A stretch of DNA of 64,000 nucleotides from Armatimonadota bacterium (lineage in GTDB: Bacteria; Armatimonadota; Fimbriimonadia; Fimbriimonadales; Fimbriimonadaceae): NCBI GenBank assembly GCA_037138755.1, contig JBAXHT010000002.1:62001-126000 (forward strand), in the 5' to 3' direction. The notes below the pieces were generated by a model, which saw only the letters and a program-made list of their open reading frames with translations, made no database searches and had not been told where the DNA came from. Below, piece by piece: positions 36,802 to 44,627 of this stretch. Position 1 is the first letter of the stretch; each line of letters begins with the position of its first letter. The translations under genes were made by a program, and so were the position numbers.

Positions 36802-37212
36802 ATGTCTTTTGTGGAATTAAGAGGATTCAAGCCATTTCTTACTGCGATTGGTTATTCGGTAGTGATTTACGCCGTGATCTTCACGCTTATGCATGTTATT
36901 GGCGCTGATCTGATTAAGACGCCTCGAACTCAGCGATTTTTCAGTCCAAAGCCAGACTGGATAGCCTGCGCAACTCTCGGAGGCTGGTTGGGCTTAGTTA
37001 CTAGGAGCCGTTTGATCGTGGTGGCGGTTCTCGCTTTGCTTTGGGCATTGACAGCACCGGTCCTGATGTGGAGTGGCCCAACTGAGGAGGGAAACATCGC
37101 AAGTTCCCTGGTGTCACTTTTGGGTCAGTTCTACCTGGCGGGCTTCGTCGCCTACGCCGCACTAATTTTCAGGCTACTACCTCGGTACCAAACCCTACCG
37201 GTCTCTCATTAA
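36802..37212 (+). CDS. Four-helix membrane protein, unknown
   Basis: 136 aa; membrane segments FLTAIGYSVVIYAVIFTLM, WIACATLGGWLGLVT, LIVVAVLALLWALTAPVLMW and FYLAGFVAYAALIF. No motif. Single gene, divergent from DUF4253 and upstream of the tRNA. Confidence 0.6.
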   Translation: MSFVELRGFKPFLTAIGYSVVIYAVIFTLMHVIGADLIKTPRTQRFFSPKPDWIACATLGGWLGLVTRSRLIVVAVLALLWALTAPVLMWSGPTEEGNIASSLVSLLGQFYLAGFVAYAALIFRLLPRYQTLPVSH

Positions 37213-37252
37213 CATCTCATCGGGCACTAACGCCGCGACAGCTTAGAAAACC

Positions 37253-37327
37253 TGGAGCCGATGATGGGAATCGAACCCGCGACCTAATCTTTACGAAAGA
37301 CTTGCTCTGCCACTGAGCTACATCGGC
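37253..37327 (-). tRNA. tRNA-Thr (anticodon CGT)
   Basis: 75 bases including an encoded CCA end. The acceptor arms GCCGATG and CATCGGC pair fully. The D-arm is GCTC / GAGC. The anticodon arm AGTCT-TTCGTAA-AGATT gives anticodon CGT for ACG codons. The T-arm GCGGG-TTCGATT-CCCAT has the conserved TTCGA loop but its outer two pairs are a G-U and a C-A mismatch, which is unusual. Confidence 0.9.
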
Positions 37328-37443
37328 TTTTCGGTAGAAGAGGATACCTCGAATTGGTTGAGAGTTTGGAGTGGGGAGTTGGGCGGGCACTTTGGTGCGC
37401 CCGCACGTGTGGCCAAACGCTCGTGAACCCGGTCACGGATGTC

Positions 37444-37489
37444 TAGCCTTGCCTTGCTAGCAAGGGGAGCAAGTCTGGCGCAATCCCAG
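37444..37489. repeat. Dispersed repeat, copy 1 (TAGCCT...ATCCCAG)
   Basis: Begins TAGCCTTGCCTTGCTAGCAA and ends GCGCAATCCCAG. A diverged copy lies at 44081-44126. It contains the palindrome CCTTGCTAGCAAGG and lies between the tRNA and the peroxiredoxin stop. Confidence 0.5.
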
Positions 37490-37491
37490 CG

Positions 37492-38076
37492 TTACAGCGC
37501 GGCGAGGAGGGCGTTGGCCTTGAGGCGGACTCGATAGTCGGGGTTTGAGTAGCTGAATTTGATCGTGCCTTTGGCATCGATCACGTACACACTCGGAACC
37601 GGGAGGATGTGGTGGTTTTCGCCCGACCACTTTTCTAGATCCAGCTTGTACTTCTCTTTGTAGGTAGTGAAGGTGAGGCCGTCAACCTTGAAAGCTATTC
37701 CGAACTTACGAAGCGCCTCGGCTTTGGCGTCGGAGTACAGCGGATATTCCAGCTTGTTTTTCCCAATCGTAGCTTTAAGGTTGGCCGGGAGGTCCGGAGA
37801 TATCCCGATCAAGTTGTAGCCTTTCGCTTGGATTGCCGCCATGTTTTGTCCGAGTTCGGCGAGTTGAGCGTTGCAGAACGGGCACCAGCCACCGCGATAG
37901 AAGACAACGACGGTCGGCTTTCCGGAGAGAATGGACTTGAGATCCCTGCTCTTTCCGTCGATATCGTTCAGCTTGACCATCGGAGCTTTGGCGCCATTCT
38001 GCAGAGGCTTCGCGGCGTCTGCGCTCATCGCAACTCCGGTCTGAGTGAGGATAAGGGTGGCGAGAGTGGTTACCAT
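37492..38076 (-). CDS. Exported peroxiredoxin-like redoxin
   Basis: 194 aa. Signal peptide (MVTTLATLILTQTGVAMSADA) then a thioredoxin fold of the AhpC/TSA group. The active-site region is VVVFYRGGWCPFCNAQLAEL with a CPFC pair, typical of the peroxiredoxin-like (PrxQ-related) family. LPVPSVYVIDAKGTIKFSYS and NPDYRVRL follow, as in close relatives. Likely reduces hydroperoxides in the periplasm or envelope. No operon partner. Confidence 0.88.
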   Translation of the reverse strand: MVTTLATLILTQTGVAMSADAAKPLQNGAKAPMVKLNDIDGKSRDLKSILSGKPTVVVFYRGGWCPFCNAQLAELGQNMAAIQAKGYNLIGISPDLPANLKATIGKNKLEYPLYSDAKAEALRKFGIAFKVDGLTFTTYKEKYKLDLEKWSGENHHILPVPSVYVIDAKGTIKFSYSNPDYRVRLKANALLAAL

Positions 38077-38195
38077 ACAAATGAGGGTATTCGCGCAGAT
38101 TCAGATTCGTTCCAAGATTTTGGGGCACAAAATCTGGATTAGTGTCGTCTTAATGTTGTCACGGATCTTAGCATTGGGGACGAGGGGAAGGAGTC

Positions 38196-39461
38196 ATGGA
38201 TCAGGAACAGCGGACATTAGCGTCGATCATGTTTACCGACGTGGTCGGGTTTAGCAAGCTGACCGCGATCAATGAGGAGCGCACGATGCGAGCCCTTCAT
38301 CGCGATTTTGACCTCATTTTCCGCTCGGTTGGAGCGTTTAAGGGCGAAGTTCTCAACACCATGGGCGACGGGATGATGGTGTACTTCTCTTCTGCTACCC
38401 AGTGTATGCTGTGTGCGCTCGACATCCAGCAGACGCTCCATGCGCTGAAGATGAGCAATCCACCGGACGGGATTTTGTCTCACCGGATCGGACTCAACAT
38501 CGGCGATATTCACCTGAACGGCCGGAATACGATGGGCGACGGCGTGAATCAGGCTGCGCGGATTCAGTCGATGGCGAAGCCGGATTCGATCAAGATGTCG
38601 GCGGAGTTTTATAAGCTTGTCAAAGACAAAGTCAAGATGGACGCCAAGTACGTGCCGGGGCAAATGGCGAAGAATATTCCCGCCCCGATTCCGACCTATG
38701 AGGTAGCGGCGATCGACGAAATGTTGAAGCTTCAGGCTGCTGAAGCCCTATTTACTCCTCCGACGGCAGCGGACGGTCCCGCCGGAGCGACGGGTCGCCG
38801 AGCTGTTTTGATGCTTGTACTTACGCTGATTATGATCGGAGTCGCGGCCGTGCCGGTCTACATGATCAGCCAGGCTCAGAAGAACTCTAAGACGGGGATG
38901 AACGCGGTTCCTAAAGGCAGAGGAGATAAGTTCAACCTCAAGAAGTTCGGCGACCAGAAGGCTACACCTGAGGTTAGCAAGACGCCTACATCGCCCCAAG
39001 ATACCAATACTCCACAGGCACCGGTTGCTTTCACGCTAACCCCCGCCGAGATAACGGAACTCGAAGGACTGAGGAATTCTTACGACTTTGACGGTGCCGT
39101 CGCTCTGTTACAGAAAAACCCAAACATCTCCGCGGCCGATGGCCAAAAAATGCTGTCGGATTACCAAGGACTGGCGGCTATGAAAACTTGGTTGTCGAAG
39201 GAGATTGACGTTACGACTCAAGAGAAACCGTTAGCGGCATTGCTGAAAGGAAGCCAAGCGGACATTTACTCTGCGACGGGTGGCGTGGTCATTGCTACGG
39301 GCGGACAAGTGACCGATCCGAAGCCGCTTTGGGAACTGAAGCCAGAGACAATAGACAGCTTGGGAATCGCTTGTGCAGCCTTGCCGCCCTCAGGTACGCC
39401 TGCTCCAACTGAAGTTACCTACTGGCTGTCCGTTTTTCGGACCGTGTTTCGACTCACCTAA
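38196..39461 (+). CDS. Membrane adenylate/guanylate cyclase-domain protein
   Basis: 421 aa. N-terminal class III cyclase domain: ASIMFTDVVGFSKLTAINEE carries the first metal Asp, GEVLNTMGDGMMVYF the second, and GLNIGDIHLNG and GVNQAARIQSMAKPDSI the ribose and transition-state regions. One membrane segment follows (MLVLTLIMIGVAAVPVYMIS, about residues 200-220), then a Pro/Thr-rich extracytoplasmic tail. A cyclase N-terminal to a single membrane helix is common in this group of bacteria. AAGGAG two bases before ATG. Its stop overlaps the pirin stop by 4 bases (convergent). Confidence 0.88.
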   Translation: MDQEQRTLASIMFTDVVGFSKLTAINEERTMRALHRDFDLIFRSVGAFKGEVLNTMGDGMMVYFSSATQCMLCALDIQQTLHALKMSNPPDGILSHRIGLNIGDIHLNGRNTMGDGVNQAARIQSMAKPDSIKMSAEFYKLVKDKVKMDAKYVPGQMAKNIPAPIPTYEVAAIDEMLKLQAAEALFTPPTAADGPAGATGRRAVLMLVLTLIMIGVAAVPVYMISQAQKNSKTGMNAVPKGRGDKFNLKKFGDQKATPEVSKTPTSPQDTNTPQAPVAFTLTPAEITELEGLRNSYDFDGAVALLQKNPNISAADGQKMLSDYQGLAAMKTWLSKEIDVTTQEKPLAALLKGSQADIYSATGGVVIATGGQVTDPKPLWELKPETIDSLGIACAALPPSGTPAPTEVTYWLSVFRTVFRLT

Positions 39462-40279
39462 CGCGGTAACAGTTCGCCCATTTCTCCACGCCCGAATCGA
39501 CGGCGAGTCTCTTCCAGTTGCTCGTTGGTTGTGGCAACGTACGGGCCACCGTAGACGATAGGCTCATTGTGCGGTACCCCGCCGGCGACGAGGAACTGGC
39601 AGAACTCGGTTGCAAAGGTTTCGATTTGGCTTGGGTGAGGATCGAAAATCGCGAGGTCCGATGTTGAGAGGAGTTTGTCCGAAACATCCAGTTGGCCATG
39701 GACGACGTAGATGAAGGCCGTTTCTGGGAGATCAAAAGTTAGTTCGTCGCCGGGAGATGCTCTGACATGGTAGAGCTGGACCGCCGTGATAGGTTGTAAT
39801 GGCGAGGCAGTCCCGTTGTGCTCGCCGAGAACGACTCGTAGCGTAGCGTCGCCAAGCTGAACGGTGGGAATCTCATCTGGCATCGCATGAATCGCTTTGG
39901 GTTCGACCCAGCGGTTGGCATCAGAATGGTTGATCCAGATTTGCATCCCGTGGCAGTTGACGTTTTCCATAATGGGAGTTTCATCATGCTGAATTCCCTT
40001 TCCAGCTTGGGTGATGTGAGCACCACCTGGAAGGATTTGCGAGTCGTCTCCCCGACTATCTCGATTTCTAAATCCACCCGGACTGTCGGGGAACATATAG
40101 GTTAAGACGGAGACTCCAGCGTGGGGGTGAGGTCCAAAAATCTGCCGATCCATATTGAACTCGGTGAACACCAGAAACGGCTCGATTGAAATTTCATGAG
40201 CGAAGTTATCGACCGACGCAAATCCCGGACGGTGTTGCGTCATCAGCTTTGAAACAACTTGGATGATCTTTCTGGACAT
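39458..40279 (-). CDS. Pirin family protein
   Basis: 273-aa double cupin. The metal site motif FGPHPHAGVSVLTYMF gives two histidines, and GKGIQHDETP and NCHGMQIWIN supply the third and the Glu. C-terminal cupin ends SDLAIFDPHPSQIETFAT and FLVAGGVPHNEPIVYGGPYV. Pirins are iron proteins; some bacterial members are quercetinases or act in redox regulation. Single gene. Confidence 0.92.
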   Translation of the reverse strand: MSRKIIQVVSKLMTQHRPGFASVDNFAHEISIEPFLVFTEFNMDRQIFGPHPHAGVSVLTYMFPDSPGGFRNRDSRGDDSQILPGGAHITQAGKGIQHDETPIMENVNCHGMQIWINHSDANRWVEPKAIHAMPDEIPTVQLGDATLRVVLGEHNGTASPLQPITAVQLYHVRASPGDELTFDLPETAFIYVVHGQLDVSDKLLSTSDLAIFDPHPSQIETFATEFCQFLVAGGVPHNEPIVYGGPYVATTNEQLEETRRRFGRGEMGELLPR

Positions 40280-40353
40280 AGCTGGTTCTTACGTCAAGTT
40301 CTAGCTAGATCATTCGAGTGTGGCTAGTAAACTGTGGGAAAGGATTTGCGACG

Positions 40354-41439
40354 ATGCAAGATAACTTCCCGATTCGAAAGGTTGACCATATTCGCCACTA
40401 CGTTGGAAACGCACGCCAGTCGGCGTTCTACTACCAGCACGTCTTCGGATTCAATATCACGGCCCGGCACGGGTTGGAGACGGGGTTGCGACACGAAGTT
40501 GACTACCTGCTTGAGCAGAACGACATTAAGTTGCTGTTCTCGGCCCCAGTCAAGCCTGGGCACCACATCGCAGAGGCTCTGGCGATCCACGGCGACTTTG
40601 TACGGGATATCGCTTTTGAAGTGGACGATGTCGATTGGGCGTTCAACGAGGCAGTTCGTCGCGGTGCGAAGGCAGCAATTGAGCCTTATTCACTCGAGAA
40701 CGAAGATGGATTTGTGCGGATCGCCTCGATTCACACTTACGGCGACACGCTCCATACGTTCATCAACCGCGACAACTTTAAGGGTCACTTCCTTCCGGGC
40801 TTTGCCGAGATGAACGAGCCGGGCGAGGGGATCGGTATCGTTGAGATTGACCACTGTGTGGGCAACGTTGAGCTGGGCCAGATGAACGTCTGGGTGAAGT
40901 GGTACGAGGACATCCTTGGTTTCAAGAACCTAATCTCGTTTGATGACAACGACATTTCGACCGAGTACACCGCACTGATGTCGAAGGTGATGGCTTCTGG
41001 AAATGGACGAGTCAAGTTCCCGATCAACGAGCCGGCGGCTGGCAAGAAGAAGAGCCAGATCGACGAGTATCTGGAGTACTTCGGCGGAGCTGGGGTTCAG
41101 CACGTCGCACTGCGCACGGACGATATTGTCGCCACCGTCTCGGCTCTCAAGGCACGTGGGATGCAGTTCTTGCGGGTTCCGAAGACCTACTATGATGTGC
41201 TCACCGACCGTGTCGGCGAGATTGATGAAGACATCGAGGTTTTGGCCGAACTGGGAATTCTGGTCGACCGAGACGATGAGGGCTATCTGCTCCAGATCTT
41301 TACCAAGCCGATCACTGACCGACCGACCTTGTTCTACGAAATCATCCACCGAAAAGGAGCGACTAGCTTCGGAAAGGGGAACTTCAAGGCGTTGTTCGAG
41401 TCGATCGAACGGGAACAGGAGCTTCGCGGAACTCTTTAG
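40354..41439 (+). CDS. hppD: 4-hydroxyphenylpyruvate dioxygenase
   Basis: HPPD, 361 aa, converts 4-hydroxyphenylpyruvate to homogentisate with O2 in tyrosine breakdown. Two vicinal-oxygen-chelate repeats. Iron ligands are visible as His in VEIDHCVGNV, His in GVQHVALRTDDI and Glu in TLFYEIIHRKG. FLRVPKTYYD and GYLLQIFTKP are C-terminal signatures. ATG 40354 is chosen: AAGGA upstream and the family start QDNFP; the frame is open to 40318. Homogentisate dioxygenase is not in the window. A terminator follows. Confidence 0.95.
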   Translation: MQDNFPIRKVDHIRHYVGNARQSAFYYQHVFGFNITARHGLETGLRHEVDYLLEQNDIKLLFSAPVKPGHHIAEALAIHGDFVRDIAFEVDDVDWAFNEAVRRGAKAAIEPYSLENEDGFVRIASIHTYGDTLHTFINRDNFKGHFLPGFAEMNEPGEGIGIVEIDHCVGNVELGQMNVWVKWYEDILGFKNLISFDDNDISTEYTALMSKVMASGNGRVKFPINEPAAGKKKSQIDEYLEYFGGAGVQHVALRTDDIVATVSALKARGMQFLRVPKTYYDVLTDRVGEIDEDIEVLAELGILVDRDDEGYLLQIFTKPITDRPTLFYEIIHRKGATSFGKGNFKALFESIEREQELRGTL

Positions 41440-41460
41440 GCGATAAACGAATAGAATATA

Positions 41461-41494
41461 AGAGGCTCTTTGGACTGCCCAAAGAGCCTCTTTT
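41461..41494 (+). terminator. Terminator or attenuator between hppD and dsbD
   Basis: AGAGGCTCTTTGG, loop ACTGC, CCAAAGAGCCTCT form a perfect 13-bp stem followed by TTTT. It lies 22 bases after the hppD stop and only 8 bases before the dsbD start codon, leaving no room for a promoter and Shine-Dalgarno between them. Confidence 0.8.
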
Positions 41495-41501
41495 GTTGAC
41501 C

Positions 41502-43337
41502 ATGAAACTCCTTTCCAGCCTTCTGTTGCTCATCCTGACCGCGCTCGGTTTCGCGGCGGGGGAGGTTTCTTGGAAGGTTTTGCGGTTGGAGGGCAAGGCA
41601 CCGGCCTTGACAGCGGTGGTTGAGGCGACCATTCAACCGGGATGGCATCTGTATTCGACCGTCGAGGTTCCGGCAGGGCCGTACCCGACCACTTTCCGAG
41701 TTGGCGAGGAGCCGATTGCTGCGAAGATCGGCGAGGAAGGACTGATCACCGAATTCGATAAGGGGTTCGGCAAGAACGTCGATTTCTTCAAGGAGAAGGG
41801 GCTGTTCTGGGTGCCTGTAAAGTCGTCTGACGCTAAGCTTGTCGTGAAGTTTCAGGTTTGTAAGGATGGTGTCTGCAAACCACCGACCGATGCCGACTTG
41901 AACTTAGCCGGTGTCGCAGTCAGCGATTCCGTGTCTCAACCGAAGCCAAAAGTTGAGGGCACAAAGCCAACTCCGACGGGAAGCTCAAGCTCCGGTGCGT
42001 CGGAAGCAGACCAGATTAAGAAGGCCCAGGAGGCGGGGATCATTCCATTCCTGCTGCTTTCCATCGCCGCTGGTGCTACTGCCTTGTTGACGCCATGCGT
42101 CTTCCCAATGATTCCGATAACCGTGTCCTTCTTCAGCAAGCGCAAAGAGGAAGGGTCAGGTGTGAAGCAGGCACTACTTTTCTCAAGCGGAATCGTGGGG
42201 ACGTTCACGTTCCTCGGAGTTTTGGTTGCTGCCGTTTTTGGCGCGACTGGCCTCAATCAGCTCGTTAACAACCCTTGGTTCAACCTGGGAATGGGTTCGC
42301 TATTCGTCATTCTTGCCCTGTCGCTGTTCGGTGTCTTTGAGATTGGCTTGCCACCTAAGCTAGTGAACAAGTTTGATGCGAGCGGCAAAAAAGGTTGGAT
42401 TGCACCGGTTCTGATGGGCCTGACGTTTAGCCTCACCTCGTTCACCTGTACGTTGCCTTTTGTCGGGGGAGTTTTGGTTTCGGCAGCAAACGGCAATTAC
42501 GTTTGGCCGATCATCGGGATGCTCGGCTTCTCCACAACGTTTTCGATTCCGTTCTTCTTGCTCGCGATCTTCCCTTCAGCGATCAGCAAGGTTCCCCGCT
42601 CGGGTGCCTGGATGGTTGTGATCAAGGCTTACATGGGATTCATCGAGCTCATCGCAGCAACGAAGTTCTTCAGCTCGTTCGATCTCGGATTTTCTTTTGG
42701 CTTCCTGACCCGCGAAGTGATGCTGTCGCTTTGGTTTGCACTTCTTCTGGGGGCCGGGCTTTACTGCTTCGGAGCAATTAAGTTGCCGAAAGTTGACGAC
42801 GGCAAGATCGGTTGGTTCCGACGAGGAGTTGGGGCTTTGACCCTGGCGTTAGGGGTCTGGGTTCTGATGGCCTTTGGCGATACCAAACTGGGCCAGCTTG
42901 AAGGGTTCTTGCCTCCATCACCTTATCCGGGTAAGGCTAGTGCCGCGACTTCCACGGGCTGGAAGAGCCTGTTTGTCGAATCATGGGAAGAGGCTAAGGC
43001 TAAGGCGAAGGAAACTGGGAAGCCGATTTTTGTGGACTTTACAGGTGTGTACTGCACGAACTGCCGTGTCGTGGAGCAGAACATTTTCACCCGTAAGGAG
43101 ACTCAGGAGAAGTTTAGGCAATTCGTTCCGGTCTCGATTTACATCGACCGGGTGAACGATCCCGTCCACGCCAAGCAGGATGCCGAGAACGCCAAGATGA
43201 TGCAGCGGATGGTGGGAACAGTCACGTTGCCAACCTATGCGATTGTTTCGCCGGACGGAGAAGTCGTGAAGACTTCTTGGGCTTTCACGGACAAGCTCGA
43301 AGAGTTTCTGGACAAGTTGGACTCTGGCCTAAAGTAG
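41502..43337 (+). CDS. dsbD: Thiol:disulfide interchange protein DsbD
   Basis: 611 aa. Signal peptide, N-terminal immunoglobulin-like domain (KVLRLEGKAPALTAVVE, cysteines in FQVCKDGVCKPP), then an eight-helix membrane domain with the redox cysteines in LLTPCVFPMIPITVS and SLTSFTCTLPFVGG, and a C-terminal thioredoxin domain with VDFTGVYCTNCRVVEQNI. It passes electrons from cytoplasmic thioredoxin to exported oxidised proteins or cytochrome maturation. Shows a PVSIYIDRVNDPVHAKQDAE extension typical of the family. Convergent with rsmE, overlapping by 9 bases. Confidence 0.95.
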   Translation: MKLLSSLLLLILTALGFAAGEVSWKVLRLEGKAPALTAVVEATIQPGWHLYSTVEVPAGPYPTTFRVGEEPIAAKIGEEGLITEFDKGFGKNVDFFKEKGLFWVPVKSSDAKLVVKFQVCKDGVCKPPTDADLNLAGVAVSDSVSQPKPKVEGTKPTPTGSSSSGASEADQIKKAQEAGIIPFLLLSIAAGATALLTPCVFPMIPITVSFFSKRKEEGSGVKQALLFSSGIVGTFTFLGVLVAAVFGATGLNQLVNNPWFNLGMGSLFVILALSLFGVFEIGLPPKLVNKFDASGKKGWIAPVLMGLTFSLTSFTCTLPFVGGVLVSAANGNYVWPIIGMLGFSTTFSIPFFLLAIFPSAISKVPRSGAWMVVIKAYMGFIELIAATKFFSSFDLGFSFGFLTREVMLSLWFALLLGAGLYCFGAIKLPKVDDGKIGWFRRGVGALTLALGVWVLMAFGDTKLGQLEGFLPPSPYPGKASAATSTGWKSLFVESWEEAKAKAKETGKPIFVDFTGVYCTNCRVVEQNIFTRKETQEKFRQFVPVSIYIDRVNDPVHAKQDAENAKMMQRMVGTVTLPTYAIVSPDGEVVKTSWAFTDKLEEFLDKLDSGLK

Positions 43338-44015
43338 GAGCCGAGCCGCTGCTGCAAACCCGGCGTGTTCGGTTCTGAGTACCCTTGGGCCAAGTGTGAC
43401 TGCGTAGGGTTTGAGGAGTTCGACTTCGCGGGGGGACCAGCCACCTTCAGGGCCGACGAGGAGAGTTGGAGGTTGGAGGTCGGAAGTTGGAAGTTGCTTG
43501 AGTTCCTTTTCTGACTCACTTAAGGCGATGAGGTTGGGTTCGCGCATGACTTCGGCGAGGGAGGCCCGGTATTCCACGAGGGGAATTTGGGTTCGGAAGG
43601 CGGTCTCGGCGGCTTCCTTGGTCAGGGCTTCAAGCCGGCGGAGTTTGTCTTGAAGCTTTTTGTCTTCCCATTTGACAATGCTTCGGTCGGAGGGAAAGAC
43701 GATGAAATGGCTGACCCCGAGTTCGGTGCAGGCTCTTACAACATCATCAAGTTTATCGCCCTTTGGGAGAGCCTGGGCGATGGTGACATGGAGGGTTGGC
43801 TCCGTGTTGGGATGATGCTTTTCCAAGGGTTTGGCGTACCGACCATCCAGCTCGCACTCCCAGAAAGTGCCGTCGTTGGGCAAGACGCCGATCCGGGCCC
43901 CGGAGCGGAGGCGAAGGACGTTGTGGAGCTTATCGAACTCGGCGCGCGGAATCTCGAACGGTGCCGCCATATCGGCTCCGGAGATGAAGATTCGAGGAAG
44001 GGCGCGGATGGACAT
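43329..44015 (-). CDS. rsmE: 16S rRNA (uracil-1498-N3)-methyltransferase
   Basis: RsmE, 228 aa, SPOUT-class enzyme that methylates U1498 of 16S rRNA. An N-terminal PUA-like domain (RIFISGADMAAPFE, LHNVLRLRSGARIGV) precedes the knotted domain with ALPKGDKLDDVVRACTELGV, LLVGPEGGWSPREVE and TLGPRVLRTEHAGFAA. Between ALSESEKELK and the PEGG motif it carries the extra QLPTSDLQPPT, encoded by a heptamer tandem repeat. Upstream lies a five-copy TTTTCAG repeat. Convergent with dsbD. Confidence 0.93.
   Translation of the reverse strand: MSIRALPRIFISGADMAAPFEIPRAEFDKLHNVLRLRSGARIGVLPNDGTFWECELDGRYAKPLEKHHPNTEPTLHVTIAQALPKGDKLDDVVRACTELGVSHFIVFPSDRSIVKWEDKKLQDKLRRLEALTKEAAETAFRTQIPLVEYRASLAEVMREPNLIALSESEKELKQLPTSDLQPPTLLVGPEGGWSPREVELLKPYAVTLGPRVLRTEHAGFAAAARLLL
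43466..43493. repeat. Heptamer tandem repeat inside rsmE
   Basis: Four heptamers on the plus strand: TTGGAGG, TTGGAGG, TCGGAAG, TTGGAAG. The same family occurs at 60947-60974 at the end of murJ. Read on the minus strand it encodes the QLPTSDLQPPT insert of RsmE without breaking the frame. Confidence 0.7.
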
Positions 44016-44021
44016 GATTAG

Positions 44022-44056
44022 TTTTCAGTTTTCAGTTTTCAGTTTTCAGTTTTCAG
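44022..44056. repeat. Five-copy TTTTCAG tandem repeat
   Basis: Five exact TTTTCAG heptamers, 7 bases upstream of the rsmE start codon (minus strand CTGAAAA). A variable-number tract so close to a start codon could affect expression of rsmE. Confidence 0.85.
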
Positions 44057-44080
44057 TTGGCGGTTTGAGGTGGGGTGTAT

Positions 44081-44126
44081 TAGCCTCGCTTCGCTCGCAA
44101 GGCAGGCGAGACGCCTGCGATCCCAG
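44081..44126. repeat. Dispersed repeat, copy 2 (TAGCCT...ATCCCAG)
   Basis: Begins TAGCCTCGCTTCGCTCGCAA, holds the perfect stem GCAGGCG-AGA-CGCCTGC and ends GCGATCCCAG. It matches 37444-37489 in order and at most positions. It lies between the DUF2752 stop and the rsmE start region. Confidence 0.55.
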
Positions 44127-44153
44127 AGGAGTTAACCCCAAATTCTCTGCTCC

Positions 44154-44627
44154 TCACCGCTTCAGCGCGGAGCTCCACATTTGCTCTTTTTGCGTTTGGT
44201 AGTTGGTGGTCATCGCCATTCGGATCGCGCCGAAGACGAAGAAGATGGCAACAAAGGTGACAAATGTTCGGTTGGCCCAGTTGGAGTCGATCAGCATTCG
44301 CAGGCCCTTGATGTTCCCGTAGAGGCAGCCGAGGGCTACGAAGGTAAAGCCGAGATACATCGGAATTCCGAGCGGATGGGCGCGCCAAGAAGTCACGAAA
44401 TCCAAGTGGAGCAACGCTGTCCATGAAGTGGTTAACCCGCAGCCGGGGCAGGGGCGGTTAAACATCAGCACGCTTGGGCAGGGGGGCAAGCCGAGTTGCT
44501 GGTGCGTTCCGTGGAGGTGCGGATCCTGCTTCAGGAACAGGCCGACGCAGGTGACTCCGAGCCACATAAAGAACCAGATTAGCTGGGCGCGGACTTTTAG
44601 TTTTGTGTCGGGCTCAAAGAGCGTCAT
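44154..44627 (-). CDS. DUF2752 membrane protein
   Basis: 157 aa. The family hallmark NRPCPGCGLTTSW is present; DUF2752 proteins have this Cys-rich motif followed by two or three membrane helices (GIPMYLGFTFVALGCLYG and FVTFVAIFFVFGAIRM). Role unknown, often near lipid or envelope genes. ATG 44627 (MTLFEPDTKLK) overlaps the truB stop by 14 bases; the longer frame to 44687 would run inside truB. Coupled to truB. Confidence 0.85.
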   Translation of the reverse strand: MTLFEPDTKLKVRAQLIWFFMWLGVTCVGLFLKQDPHLHGTHQQLGLPPCPSVLMFNRPCPGCGLTTSWTALLHLDFVTSWRAHPLGIPMYLGFTFVALGCLYGNIKGLRMLIDSNWANRTFVTFVAIFFVFGAIRMAMTTNYQTQKEQMWSSALKR

